From Cylindrodendrum hubeiense (lineage: Eukaryota > Ascomycota > Sordariomycetes > Hypocreales > Nectriaceae): a stretch of 64,000 nt of DNA. Below, one piece after another: positions 12,568 to 23,981 of this stretch. Each line of letters starts with the position of its first letter. Position 1 is the stretch's first letter. A program made the position numbers and the translations under genes. The notes beneath the pieces were generated by a model, which did not search any database, was not told the origin of the DNA, and saw only the letters and a list, made by a program, of their open reading frames with translations. The stretch spans positions 248,001 through 312,000 of the forward strand of contig JAANBB010000008.1 of assembly GCA_014621425.1 (NCBI GenBank), given 5' to 3'.

Positions 12568-12657
12568 AAACGCGAGCACGCTCGCTTTCTTGGATGGACT
12601 GTGCCTCTCTTCCCTGGTTGTGGACGCTTCACAGCAAACGCGAAAGCGATCGCTTTC
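12568..12657. promoter_or_regulatory. Palindromic CG-rich motifs upstream of the MFS gene
   Basis: About 190-275 bp upstream of the start codon lie two inverted motifs. The first is AAACGCGAGC, two bases, then GCTCGCTTT. The second contains the perfect 16-bp palindrome GAAAGCGATCGCTTTC at 12642-12657, preceded by AAACGC. Their core words recur upstream of the adjacent C6 regulator. Inverted CG-rich repeats suit a dimeric zinc-cluster factor; this is inference. Confidence 0.45.
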
Positions 12658-13316
12658 AAGGACCCTTGCCTAGCTAGGCTAGGACGAACCAGGACAGCAT
12701 CCCCGCCAATGATCTGGGGTCCACATGGGGGGCCTGACAGGGGCTAGGATTCCGATGGGACGCCAGCTCGGATGTCGTATTTGACGTCGGGTTCTCCGTT
12801 TTCCCGAGATACGCGTATAATACGGGCGAGTGCATTGGGAGCGCAACACTGTGAACAGTGAAGAATTGTACTGCACTTACGGGGTCGATGTATGAAATGC
12901 CGGGCCGCAATAGCAAGAAATGCTAGAGTGATGAGAAACTTCACGCCCACAGGTCAAGGTTACTGCGATGATAGTTTCTATGCGTATTCCATGAAATGAT
13001 AACAGATGTAATCGCGATTCAATCAAGGAAGCTGGCAACCAACAGCTTCGGGACTGTATTGTGATAAGACTATCTTGAACTGGTTCTAGCCACTTGGGAT
13101 ATTAGCTAAGGCCCGGGTTCCCAATCCTCTCACGCCTAACACGGTTTCACAAGTTCTAGAACCAAAGAATGAGGCGCGTTGCTATATACCGAAAAAGAAT
13201 AAGTGAAAGGAGTGACTTTTGCATTCATAAACTCGGCAGTAATAGCCATGATGGGCAAAACCAGTTACCTCGAGGTCTGAGTAACGCACACGCCCCTGCG
13301 ATATCCTTGCGGCCAA
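12658..13316. other. Intergenic, no gene seen
   Basis: Distal upstream DNA of the MFS gene and 3' flank of the F-box-like gene. Short frames near 12674-12950 lack coding character. Confidence 0.5.
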
Positions 13317-15245
13317 CTAGTCGCTAGTCGCAATTCCGAAGGTCTTCCGCAAGAACGTCCAGCACTCATCCCTGTGTTTGGTTAACGGCACTGCTTTTAG
13401 AGGGGCGGCAGGGCTGTGAGGATCTCGCTCAAGTCCTACTGGCCGCTGTCCGCAAAGCATCCATTCCAATGCCGGTAGGACCGCAGCGTATGCCTCAACG
13501 TGTGTGAGCATGCGGTTTCTATGGGCCCTCTCCCATATCTCAGCTTTTGTGTCGAATTCTCTATCATGCTCGTTTATCTCCAGCGTACCCATGGCTTGGA
13601 CGGCCTCATCTATATCGAGTTCCATCCGAGCTTTCGCATCCGCGCGTTCTCCATCCCTCACGAGTTTCACAGAATAATACTGCTCAACATCATCAACCGG
13701 ACCAGGGATCAGATAGGTATCGCGAACTAGTGCCAGCATCTTAAGATTACTTAGACCCTGAAGGCTAGTGCGCAATTCCGTGTGGTCAACGAGCCATTGA
13801 TTTCGCCACCCGAATTCCATGCCAGAACAGAGGCTGAGTTGCTCGAGCGACACAATCTTCCCAATCGTGGCGAGTGCTTTTTCCGGAATATGCGTGATGT
13901 GTGGTTTTGTGATTTCCTCTATACTACCTCCACCCCATGCCAAGGATAGAGAGCGAAGATGATTAAAGTTGTCGTTTGTAAGCAGGGGAATGATGTATCG
14001 GTCAAGGTGCCTGTCTTCATCGTGTGTCTCGCCCCGCTCATGCAGGTAGAGTTTTTCGATATGCTTGTGTTGTATGATAAACTCAGTGATATGCTTGCAT
14101 GTCTTCTTCTCGGTCGGCAAGGTATCGATGACAAAACTCTTAAGATCTTGTAAAGGCCCGCAAGTACGGAGAGAACTTCCGAAGTTGGTCAAAACCGAAG
14201 AAGACAACTCCAGATGCCGGAGCGGAGAGGAGAGGAATGATGAGAACCCGAGGGCATCAAGAGGGACATAGCCAAGCCGCAGATGCTGCAGATGAGGAAA
14301 CGAAATAGGATTGCTGCCGAGTGAAATGACCTTTCCCTTCGAGAAATCCATGTAGGCCCAGTTCAGTGATTCAAGGGAGGGAGCACACAGCTGGAAGAGC
14401 GTCCCGAAGAAAGCAGACATGGGGTTTATGGCATCTGATTCTTGTGTACCCTGGCTTTGTTCGTCTGAACCAGCCCTATCGATAGACGGAGAAGGTAACC
14501 ACGACATGTCGAGATCGAGAGAGCGTAGTGGCCAGGTCTCAAGAGTCAGAGGCGGCTCCATGGGGAAGGGATTACCGATCAATACCCGGTTTAGCTTGAT
14601 GTGCCGAGCTGAAGACCGAGACACGTTACTGAAGAAGGCCTCGTCTAGCGAAAACCGGTCCCCCCAGACGAGAACCTCAAGGTTGGGCATTGCGGTGGAA
14701 ATAGCCATCAACGAAAGCCTTCGTATGCTCATATAGTGTTGTTTTGCTTTTTCCCGCAAGCTTTCTCTTTGCTCCTTGGGGTACGACTCAGCTCCCTCGC
14801 CAAAGATGGATTCGTACAGTTCTCTATGGACATTTGCAACGCAGCTGGCATCAGACGCGAATGTGACTCTACGCACGCAGTTACCGATGCCGAGCTGCCG
14901 AGCTGTGTCAGTAGCTTCTGTCGCAAGCGCCATGAAGAGTTGATGTGCGCGAAGGCTGTAGTCAAAGTGGATCTCGGCAAATTGGCAGCAACGGGCAAGC
15001 TGCCGGCAATCGCTATTGACCAGCGCAAGGGAAGCCAGAGCCGGCTTGTCATCGGTCAAGAGGTCGACCACGTCTGCCAGGATCTCGGCGGGCATCTGAA
15101 GAAATCTGCTACGAGATGCCCTCTGACGGCCTTTCATGACGGTATCAAGCAGAAGGGAGCGTCGTGCATCGTGTTCTCTGCCAAATTCGTCTCTTTCAGT
15201 GCCGCTGAACGTCCCCATCATCATGCTTGAGACATCTTGATCCAT
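13317..15245 (-). CDS. F-box-like / leucine-rich hypothetical protein
   Basis: An uninterrupted frame encodes 642 residues from the first true ATG; the open frame extends 17 codons further but only to a TTG. Residues about 45-95 (LQMPAEILADVVDLL...LASLALVNSDCRQLAR) fit an F-box: a Pro/Glu-containing first helix followed by the LxLVNxxxR pattern. The rest shows spaced leucine-rich segments (LRSLDLDMSWL, LQHLRLGYVPL, LRHLELSSSVL, LEQLSLCSG), as in fungal F-box/LRR-like proteins. Such proteins usually act as substrate adaptors of SCF ubiquitin ligases. The substrate cannot be read. No introns, no membrane segments. Confidence 0.75.
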   Translation of the reverse strand: MDQDVSSMMMGTFSGTERDEFGREHDARRSLLLDTVMKGRQRASRSRFLQMPAEILADVVDLLTDDKPALASLALVNSDCRQLARCCQFAEIHFDYSLRAHQLFMALATEATDTARQLGIGNCVRRVTFASDASCVANVHRELYESIFGEGAESYPKEQRESLREKAKQHYMSIRRLSLMAISTAMPNLEVLVWGDRFSLDEAFFSNVSRSSARHIKLNRVLIGNPFPMEPPLTLETWPLRSLDLDMSWLPSPSIDRAGSDEQSQGTQESDAINPMSAFFGTLFQLCAPSLESLNWAYMDFSKGKVISLGSNPISFPHLQHLRLGYVPLDALGFSSFLSSPLRHLELSSSVLTNFGSSLRTCGPLQDLKSFVIDTLPTEKKTCKHITEFIIQHKHIEKLYLHERGETHDEDRHLDRYIIPLLTNDNFNHLRSLSLAWGGGSIEEITKPHITHIPEKALATIGKIVSLEQLSLCSGMEFGWRNQWLVDHTELRTSLQGLSNLKMLALVRDTYLIPGPVDDVEQYYSVKLVRDGERADAKARMELDIDEAVQAMGTLEINEHDREFDTKAEIWERAHRNRMLTHVEAYAAVLPALEWMLCGQRPVGLERDPHSPAAPLKAVPLTKHRDECWTFLRKTFGIATSD

Positions 15246-16412
15246 GATTTCCGAGAGCGGCAGAGACCAAGGCCCGGGTACAATCAAATTCTCCAAGCAC
15301 TTGAGCTCTGGTTACAATCGTGAAGAGTTGGTAAACTAGGCGTCAAGCTTAGCAGTTGCGTGAGGGGAGTTTTACCAATTTTTCATGTCATCCGAGCCCG
15401 ATAAGCAGAATTTGGGCCTACCTACCCCGCACTTGGCAGGGTCATGTGAGGTCATTTTTCTGGCAACAATGTTCTTGAGCTGTACGTCTTGTCAAAGTAC
15501 GCCTTTGGGTACGGGAGAATGTACACCAATACGAGTCAAGGAGAGCATATTTATTTTCACCCCCAGTGAAAGTGAAAGCAATTATGCCGTATATCTTCCG
15601 GCGTACACTATAGAGTCTCCTTTAGCCACTACTCTGATCCTGACATTCGTGAATGCTTGCGTTAAGACTGACTGAGATGTTTGAATGTTCCCACTTTCTG
15701 TGACACATGCTAGACTAGTAGCCGGAGTCCAAGAGCTGATAGTAGCTACCACACCTACAACAGCCGCCGCTGGAAGACGGAGCTTTAGTTGGGATACGAG
15801 ATAATTGCTTTTTACCCCCTCATTTCGATGACCAGCTACTCCGTACCAAGCCAAGCTATTTACATCATTATGATCTTTCGCTTTTATTAATACCCTATAG
15901 CCTCGAATGCAAGCACAACGAACGTCATACAGCGTCATTAAAGCGTCTGCAAATTATCTCCCCCTCGCCAATGCTGTGGGGTATGTCGCGTCTGTTGCGG
16001 ACTATCTTTGTACCATCTATTAGCGGAGTCTTCATTCCACTTTTGCCGTAATTGGCAGATGCGACACTATAGCATTAGCTGTCGCTGCAGATAACCAGTG
16101 TTCAATTCGGCCCCATTGTGTACAAGCTAAACATCTTCAATATCGGATGGGAAATAAAGATTTACATACGCGCCACGTAATTATGACGATGTGGGTCTGT
16201 TCTTGGTGATGCTATTGCTTGATCTTCCTTGCTGTTCCCTCTTTCCTTTCCACAGGGATTTATCATCAGCTTTCGCATCTGATATGGTAGGTGCATTTAG
16301 ATGAGACAAGTGGCTTTTGACTTTCTAGACTATTTAAAGCCACAAAGACTGTATTGTGTAGACAAAATAAAAGTAGTTGATGCCTTGGGCTATACAGAAC
16401 TAATGTAACTCT
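15246..16412. other. Gene-free stretch
   Basis: Upstream DNA of the F-box-like gene. Open frames at 15385-15675 (+) and 15582-15938 (-) overlap each other and have no family resemblance, so I do not call them genes. Confidence 0.5.
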
Positions 16413-16470
16413 CCTGTAAAATTTTCCCTGATTAGCGGCTGTTAGCACTAGCGGGGAAAATTTTCACAGG
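16413..16470. repeat. Imperfect inverted repeat (hairpin)
   Basis: CCTGTAAAATTTTCCC pairs with GGGGAAAATTTTCACAGG across a loop of about 25 bases that contains its own TTAGC/CTAGC words. It lies at the left edge of a repeat-rich block and could be the terminus of a decayed element. Confidence 0.5.
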
Positions 16471-16756
16471 CCCACCAAATCTGGCTGCTGAAGGTGCTGG
16501 TGCTCCTCAGGGTACTAACAGCACAATAAAGGAAGGATTGAGAGAGTTGACTTCCTTTACACAGCAGCCACAGCCACAGCCCAAGGGCTCCGGCTACGAT
16601 CGAAGCCTATTGCCCTGACCAGCTGGGCAGCTATAATAGCAGCAGCAGCAATCACGGTACCAGCTTCAATCTAGGTGGGCTAAGGCCTCGGCCACAGCCT
16701 CCCGGCTCCGACTACAGACAGCCTTTTCGGCTTCGACCTTTACCCTGACTTCTTGT

Positions 16757-16960
16757 CTCGGTACTTAGGCGCATAAGGCCACCGTGTCTTAGCACCTGCT
16801 TAGGCCTCCGGGTCTGAGCTGCCTTGGCCTCCGGGCCTCGGCACCTAGGTGCGTAAGATCACTGTATCTTAGTACCTGCTTGGGCCTCTGAGCCTGAGCT
16901 ACCTTGGCCTCCGGGTCTAGGTTACTAGGACCTCCGGGTCTTAGATGCCTCGATCTACGG
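16757..16960. repeat. Tandem repeat with an 80-bp period
   Basis: Two full copies (16757-16836 and 16837-16916) and a partial third copy run in tandem. Each copy starts CTCGG or CTAGG, carries a TAGGNGCNTAAG segment, then AGNACCTGCTT, and ends with CTTGGCCTCCGGG. The period is not a multiple of three, so conserved protein repeats are unlikely. The surrounding GC-rich DNA (16560-17030) also contains loose CCTCCGGG and CTCGGC words. Confidence 0.65.
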
Positions 16961-18439
16961 ATCTTGGCTGTGAATCCAGGTCTATAAGAAGTCACAGAAT
17001 CGGGCTACTCATAGGCATCAGGGTTCTGGTTAGATGGCCCTGATCAATGGATGCTGGCTGCAGTGGTTTTTCCCTCTATCTCTCGCGAGGTTTTCCCATC
17101 TGCAGTTATTCCTATCATACGGATCTCGATTTCTGGAGGTCTTGAAACGCCGGCAGGCAGGAATAGGAATGCTGGAGAATTCCAAGCTGGTTAATAAATA
17201 TGGGTTGCTAATACCCACCTGATAATCCGCTGACGGATATCGGGCTTGAAATAATAGGTCAAATAGGGCTGCTTAATTGCTAGATGGAAGAGGAAGAAGG
17301 GTTGCAGTCTAGGACTGTAGGTCCGGGCTATAGGCCTCTGATGCCTATAGCTCTCAGCTCCAGGGTACTGTATGTATCTAGGTTCCTTCGGCTGTTGACA
17401 CCAGCCTAGCACGTCATCTTGCCCGTACGGGATTCTGTAGATATCTCTAGTTCTCTAGTAGCTATCTTCATGACGGTAATAATACAACAACAACAACTAC
17501 AGAACTAATGTTACCTAAAATGAATGATGCAAATAGTTTCATAGGGGATCATCATAAATAAGGGAAAGCGAAATGATTGAAAGTAATCATCCTGATATCT
17601 CTCGGGGTTTCCGATATCCTTCGGATTCTCCCGAATGATGATACAAGTGACATCATCCCACCCCCTCCAGACCAACATGCCGCAATGGGAAGAGGGCCAT
17701 CTCGTATTCAACCCCCGTAGGCCATAGATGCCTGGCACCTACCTCAGCCATCCTCGGAGCTGCTACCCGTAATTTAAGACACTAATTCAGAGACATGAAT
17801 AGCAAAGAGACACACTAACTGAGCCGTCTACGGCCCCCTTGCGTGCCCGAAAACGGGCCGTCTTAAGCCGACCCGTCCGCGCCCCGTAAACATGTAGGGA
17901 GTAATTACTTTTTAATGTACCTAAGAGACCGACTATTAGACACTTGTTAGACGTGAAGTAATCGATAGCTCTCTATTACCTAGATCATCGTTTCCCATAA
18001 TCTGATGCAGCAGAACAAATCTTCCAATTCTTGTTTAACATTCCGCCCAGTAATCTACAAGAGAAACAGACCAGCGCAATCCTACTTCGGGTATTTTCGA
18101 CCCCGCAGTTTGCTATGTATGTCTCATGCTCCCGTGTTAATATGCAATGTGGCGTAGCTGAACAGACGGCAGTCCCGAGGTGAGACACAAATAGAGGTCT
18201 AAGACGATGAGGTTGGCTGGCTCTGACCGCGTATGCCTCGCTTCCGGTTACCCATAGTAGATCATGACGTCGGCCAAAAGGCTCAACTTGAACAAGCAGT
18301 ATTGTAGGCGAAAGTGGCGGTGAATAATATAACGGTATATAATAACCTCGAAATGGCCTGTGAAGTAATGTTCCATCACCTCAACTCTTGAGCAACGCAG
18401 CCAACAAACTTCCATTCCAAAGACCGAGATTTCATTTTC
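16961..18439. other. Gene-free stretch, possible relic of a mobile element
   Basis: No gene recognised. The 14-mer TACAGAACTAATGT occurs at 16393 and again at 17498, bracketing about 1.1 kb that holds the hairpin and the 80-bp tandem repeat. The last 200 bp are upstream DNA of the carboxylesterase. Confidence 0.4.
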
Positions 18440-20339
18440 ATGTTTGGTCAAGCAGCCCTTTTGGGCTTTCTAGCCCTAACGACATATGCCACAGCACAGC
18501 CCGCACAGGCAGATCTGCCACAGCTGAAACTGCCATGGGGTACCTGGCAAGCTACGCCATACGCAAAGGATCCGAAGGTATATGAGAGATAACACAAGCA
18601 TGTGAAGAAGAACCCCATCTCACGAAATTCCAGATCTACGTCTTCAAAGATGTACGCTTTGGCGATGAGCCCGTACGATTTGGTGCTCCCGTGACGCCGA
18701 CATCATTGAGCGATGAACTGCAAAACATCACCAGGAGCACCAGTTGCATCCAGATTAACCCACAAGACATGAAGTATTCTCCAGGAGGGAAAAATCTTCT
18801 TGGAGACCCGGAAGGTGCAGATGTGTCCGAGAGTGAAGATTGCCTGTTCCTCGACATCTATGTACCCGTCTCCGCGTTCGACCCTGGTGCGGAGCCGTTG
18901 CCAGTGATTGTCTGGCTCTATGGAGGCGCGTATGCCTTTGGCAGCAAGAACCAAGCAGACCCACTCTACACAGGACAGTCACTTCTCGAAGCATCAAATT
19001 ACAACACTATCTTCATTGCAGGCAATTACCGAGTTGGTGCGTTCGGTTGGCTTGCGGGGTCATATATGCAGGAGGCTGGGCAGCCTAATGCTGGCTTGTA
19101 CGATCAAGCTCTATTACTGCAGTGGGTTCAGGACTACGTCGGAAACGTCAACGGTGACAAGGAAAAAGTCAGTGCTTGGGGAGAATCCGCCGGTGCTGGC
19201 TCAATCCTACATCACCTCATCCGAGGGGATGGCAGTGACCCCCTTTTTAGGACCTTCGTCGCTCAGAGTCCCGCTTATCAATGGGCCTGGGATAATTCCC
19301 GCGATGGGAAGCTAGATCAAACCTATAAGAAGTTCTCTGAGGATGCGGGCTGTGGCAGTGCCTACGACATATCCTGTCTAAGAGACGCTGATCTAGAAAA
19401 CTTGAAAGCGGCCAATCGGGCACTATACAACAACGTCAAACACAGTGGTCTCTTCCCCGTTGGCCCATCGGTGGATGGCGACTGGGTAAAAACCATCCCC
19501 ACCATAGCATTGTCTGAGGGTAAGTCCAAATCTCCCCCCCTTTAAACCTCAAGAACCAGATCTGGACCTGACAACATTCTCCCTGCACAGTCGATTTATC
19601 GGGGAAGATTGATTCAGCTATCATATCGCATTGCGGGAATGAAGCGGCTATTTTCCTCCCCATCGACATGAATACCACTGCCGGCTTTGAACGATTTTTA
19701 AACGACTTCCTACCTGGTACTGCATTGGAATCCCAAAGACACGCAATCAAAGAGCATTACAATTGCCCGACGGAGCCTGCGGAGCTTAAGGAGTGTGTCG
19801 GTACTATTACACGAGATGTATCTTTCACTTGCAACACGAGATACCTATACAACAAACTCCCGACAAAATCATACATGCTACAATATGGGTTCCCCGCTCC
19901 GGCTCTCGCCTTTCACGGCACTGATCTTATTCCACTGTTTATGAACAGTAAAGAGGAAGCAGCACAAATGTTGAAGAAGGCCAACATACCGGACCTTGTT
20001 GCTGACCTTTACGCTTGGAATCTTAATACGTATATCCGCCCAAAGTTTCAGCAGTACTTTGCGTCTTTCGCCTTATCTGGTAATCCAAATGACCCCCCCT
20101 CCGAGAATCATGTGGCATGGCCAACCGCGAAGGAAGATGGTGATCAATTATCTAATGTTTTGAGCATTACGGATTGGATCTTTAAGCGCTTTAACTTTAT
20201 CAACGACAAGCAGAATACGAAGAGCGCATGTGATTTATGGAGTAAAATTGCGCAGGATATCATTTCTGCAAACTCGGCTGCTCACAATGAAGAGGGGATT
20301 TCGAACAAACAGGCTTCGCCAAACTCCGATGAGCTCTAG
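18440..20339 (+). CDS. Secreted type B carboxylesterase/lipase
   Basis: Exons 18440-18577, 18634-19519 and 19591-20339 encode 590 residues. An N-terminal signal peptide (MFGQAALLGFLALTTYATAQ) precedes the alpha/beta-hydrolase fold. The nucleophile elbow is WGESAGAGS. The charge-relay acid is likely the Glu in SHCGNEAAIF and the His is in FHGTDLIP. SEDCLFLDIYVP and IVWLYGGAYAFGS are the usual family blocks, the second forming the oxyanion region. Extracellular hydrolysis of esters (lipids, esterified aromatics or similar) is known for the family; the substrate is not predictable. It is the first of three members in this window and the three are clearly different proteins. Confidence 0.88.
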
Positions 20340-20822
20340 ATCTCACAGGATTCAATTAGGCTATTGGTTGGCTTTCTGAGCTAGATGGAAGGAGATATCA
20401 CCAGATTGAAACACAATGTAACTTTGGATTTCGGGATTTCATGGCCTGGAAGCTAATCTTAACGTTCGTACTGATGACCCTTTTCAATATCACTTCCTAT
20501 CATGCGTTTCAATGTCCACTTAATTGTCTAGCGAGCAACCAATCAATATCTAAACGCTATCAAAGTTCCCGAACTCGTGAGAGCAAGACCAAAATCACGT
20601 ACAATTAGGCTGCGGTCTCGTCGGTGTTTTCCAGTCATGTCAACCGGTATGCTAATTTCATCATTTACATGATTTCTATTATTCTTGCCATTATCTCGGT
20701 ATACTGGGATGTAGCTTCTTCTGTTAAAGATGTATATGCGTTGTCATGAATTATGATGACTGTGTGAATTGCCATTGGAATCAATATTATGATATCAATT
20801 AAAGCAACTTCTTAGTTTAAAT
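20340..20822. other. Intergenic between convergent genes
   Basis: AT-rich 3' flanks of the esterase and the permease. Nothing else recognised. Confidence 0.6.
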
Positions 20823-23230
20823 CTACCAAAGCCAATCCATAATCCTGAACGGTCAGTACGAGAATCGTTTTCCTGGGAATGCATCACTTACCTCTCATAT
20901 CGCGAAGCCGGAGCCTTGTAGCTTAAAGAATTCTCATGAGCCTCGACCTCAGCCAAACCGGTTTGGAAATCCATATCCTCTGCCTTGATGAATGACGTCT
21001 TCTTGATAATCTTCCATCCAAGGTATATGACCACTATAACTAAGGGTTAGAAAAAGGTTGAACTTCATTGACAATAGAGACTAGCAAAATAAACTTACGA
21101 AATAAAACAATGGTGAAGTACGCCGTGAAGAATCCAGAGAAGCTCCAGTGGCCCTTGATAAAGACGCCTAGGCGAGTTAGTACGAAAATAATAGTCATTT
21201 CAAAAGGAATATTCACCGTATCCATTGGTTAAAAGGATGAGGCTGACCCAGAAAATAGCAAAGTAATTCGAATAAGCTTCCCATGTTGTCAGTGCTCGGT
21301 GTATAATCCAGTTTGACTAAGAAACTTAACTCACGTGTAAGTTTGCTCTTGAACGGCAGGATCGATGTGTCAATCCCCTGTGCCTTCAAACCCTTGTGGA
21401 ATCGCAAGTTGGCCACCTATTAGATATTAGTTTCATGCCACATACAGCATGTATTGAAGAATTTAGGATGCCCAAATTCCAACTCACCATCATTAGAATA
21501 TATGCAATCATGATTGCTGTCGACCCAAGATTGATAAACCAGTTAAGGACAACCGCCGAGGCAGTATTGCACGTCAAGAACGCGAGTGAAGCAACTGCAG
21601 TGGACAGGATCAACGCTGGCATGGGCACGCCGCTCTTAGTTGTCTTAGCGAAGATCTTGGGAGCCCTGCCGTTTTTCGCCAAGCCGAAGATAGTTCGAGA
21701 TGCTTGAAATAGGAGGCAGTTGGTGCAGCTCCATGCTGAGGTAATGCTGTGCACAAATATTAGATTCAGCTCCAATACTCTTCGTGGGAAAGCTTACACA
21801 ACGGCGTTGCACAAATCAGGGAGGAAGGAAATTTCCAGCCGGTTCATGGCAATAACGAAAGGAGACTTGGCGACGCCATTCCCCGATGCAATGGCGCTGA
21901 CTATTTTCCAGGTTAGGTCCATCAGAGGCGGCCAAATAAAGCAAACTCACGCATGGTCGGATCATTATATGGCACCAAAAGACCCACGGCAAATACCGAC
22001 AGAATGAAAAAGATAATGAGTCGGTAGATGACACGTTTGACTGCCTTCGGGATATTTCTCCGCGGGTTGACTGCCTCAGGAGCGCAGTTGGCAATGAAGT
22101 CTGGACCGCCAATAGCAAATGCGGCAGTGTTGAAGACGCCCCAAATAGCCAGAAAGCGCCCAGGACCGCCCTCGACATACTGTTCATTGAAGGCGCCAGG
22201 ATCCTTCCAGTATCTGAATCCAATGCGGTCGTGATGTGGGTTGCCTCCGAGGACGACGATAAAGGTGAAGAGGAGGAAACCGATAATGAGGAATACTTTG
22301 AGAATGGAGGCGTAGAACTCAGCCTCGCCAAAGTACTTGACGGCCAGGCAGTTAAGTGCAAATACAACGACTAGCGTAACAGCAACCCAGACACCAGGGT
22401 TGATGTCTGGGAACCAATATGACCAGAGCCCAGTGAGCGCAGTGCAGTCAGCTGCAGTAAATATCCTAGATAATGTCAGGATTTAATATTTGAAAGGTTT
22501 CAACAATAACTTACATCCTATTGCAGGGTGACAGACCGAGATTAGCATTGTATATGTTAGTTCCTAGAATTGCTACTCACATGCTGTGGTTGATATGTTA
22601 GCGCTTGCAATATTACGGACGATGAATGTGTTACCTATAGGCATAGATCCAACCCATTGCCACACCGGCACTCTCATCGACGAAGCGACCAATATCTATA
22701 ACGTCAATAATATCCAAAATGTCATGTGGGAAGAGTCTTACGGGTCACGAATGATCCTGGAACGGGAAGGAAAGCAGACATCTCGCCCATGGCATGGGCC
22801 ACACACAAGAGAAAGAGGCACCTGATTCCGCGTGATTAGCCATTGCAGGTGAGTGGCCAGAATTGAAAATTGCACAAACCAGATTGAGTATCCGATGAGA
22901 AGGCCAGCCGGGCCCGCGCTGTTCAAAACACTAGAGGTACCAACAAATAGGCCTGGGTTCATTAGTACGCCACATGAAAAACAGCAATAGCACAAAGAGT
23001 AACCCACCTGTTCCAATGACACCAGAGATCGCAAGCAGCTGGATATGGTGTGATTTCAAGCCACGATGAAGGCCGTACTCGGACAGTACGATGCTCGACG
23101 TAGTTCCATTTTGCTCAAGTGAGCCCTGCATGACTGTTAGGGTACTGTGACGAGGGACGGAAGTGTAAGCACTTACCGCATCGGAGGGCGTCACCTGGAC
23201 CTTTTCGCTGGAAACACCTTTGGCTTCCAT
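20823..23230 (-). CDS. Amino-acid permease (APC/YAT family), many introns
   Basis: Resolved exons include 23177-23230, 23008-23125, 22880-22952, 22821-22742, 22695-22635, a long one covering about 22450-21940, then smaller ones down to a terminal exon 20823-20844. Joined, they give SGVIGTGLFVG (TM1 with the family GTGLF motif), AGPAGLLIGYSIW, HAMGEMSAFLPVPGSF, FVDESAGVAMGWIYAY, INPGVWVAV, FAIGGPDFIANCAPEAVNPRRNIPKAV, SRTIFGLAKNGRAPKIF and a short tail RIMDWLW. This is the order of fungal amino-acid permeases. The segment 22630-22465 is not resolved and may hide a microexon or a defect. Function: plasma-membrane uptake of amino acids or amines with protons. It is transcribed divergently from the HODM-like gene. 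Confidence 0.85.
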
Positions 23231-23526
23231 GGTGATGTTGGTTTAGAAAGTGATAGATCAGAATGTGATCGTTGTCCTATTCTAAAATTCTCGTCTCCGG
23301 GGTTCTATCCCTGGTCTTGTATCTTTTTGAGATGCACACTCGGAGGTCAGAATGTCGGATACCCCTCCTCTTTCCCCGGGTTTGAGATGTAGCTCAAGAC
23401 ACCCAGTTCATTCAGCAGATACCATAAGACGCCATACCAATTTTGGAGATAACTACAAACCAAGGATATTGACTCCTCTGCAATGAACGAAGAGAACCGA
23501 AGTTGACCAAGTCATTAACAGACATT

Positions 23527-23832
23527 AAGGCGCGCTTATCATAACCGAGTCCTTATCTTTACGTCTCAGCCGATTGCCATTGACGGCACTACTCAGATCC
23601 AGCCAATTAATAATGACAGCCAGGCACTAGTCCAGTAGCTCGATGACGCACAATCAAGGCGCGCTTATCAGTCCTGTGTAGATAACAGAATCCGGGGTGG
23701 GTCTACACGAGTAATGACCGCCAGATGCTTATCTGCCAATGGATCTGATCGATGAAGGCGCGGTTATCTGGGGAAGTACGTTCTGGTTCATATTAGCGGA
23801 TATTCCCATCGGTCGCGAAGGCGCCCTAATCA
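23527..23832. promoter_or_regulatory. Four-copy 15-bp element with GATA sites in a divergent promoter
   Basis: AAGGCGCGCTTATCA occurs exactly at 23527 and 23656, as AAGGCGCGGTTATCT at 23755 and as AAGGCGCCCTAATCA at 23818. The first three contain a GATA-factor core (TTATC). Further cores lie at 23553, 23680 and 23729. The region sits between the permease (-) and HODM-like (+) start codons, 751 bp apart. GATA sites in fungi are read by nitrogen regulators of the AreA/NIT2 type; that these are used here is inference. Confidence 0.55.
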
Positions 23833-23981
23833 TGTTCTGCTTGCGGGGTGCGCCTCTTCCCAACCGGATTGCCTATATCTTTAAGCAGCGTATGATGTGG
23901 AAGGGAGCGATAGATTGCGACAGCCAGACGACGGCGTCAATCTCGAAGCGAATTCCTTCCCCGTAACATCCGAGAATCAAG

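Noticed and set aside
16757..16960. Possible CRISPR-like array
   Set aside because: The 80-bp units are contiguous with no unique spacers, and the DNA is eukaryotic.
21816..22367. 183-codon minus-strand frame inside the permease
   Set aside because: Ser/Leu-rich shadow of the true permease frame, which reads well in another phase.
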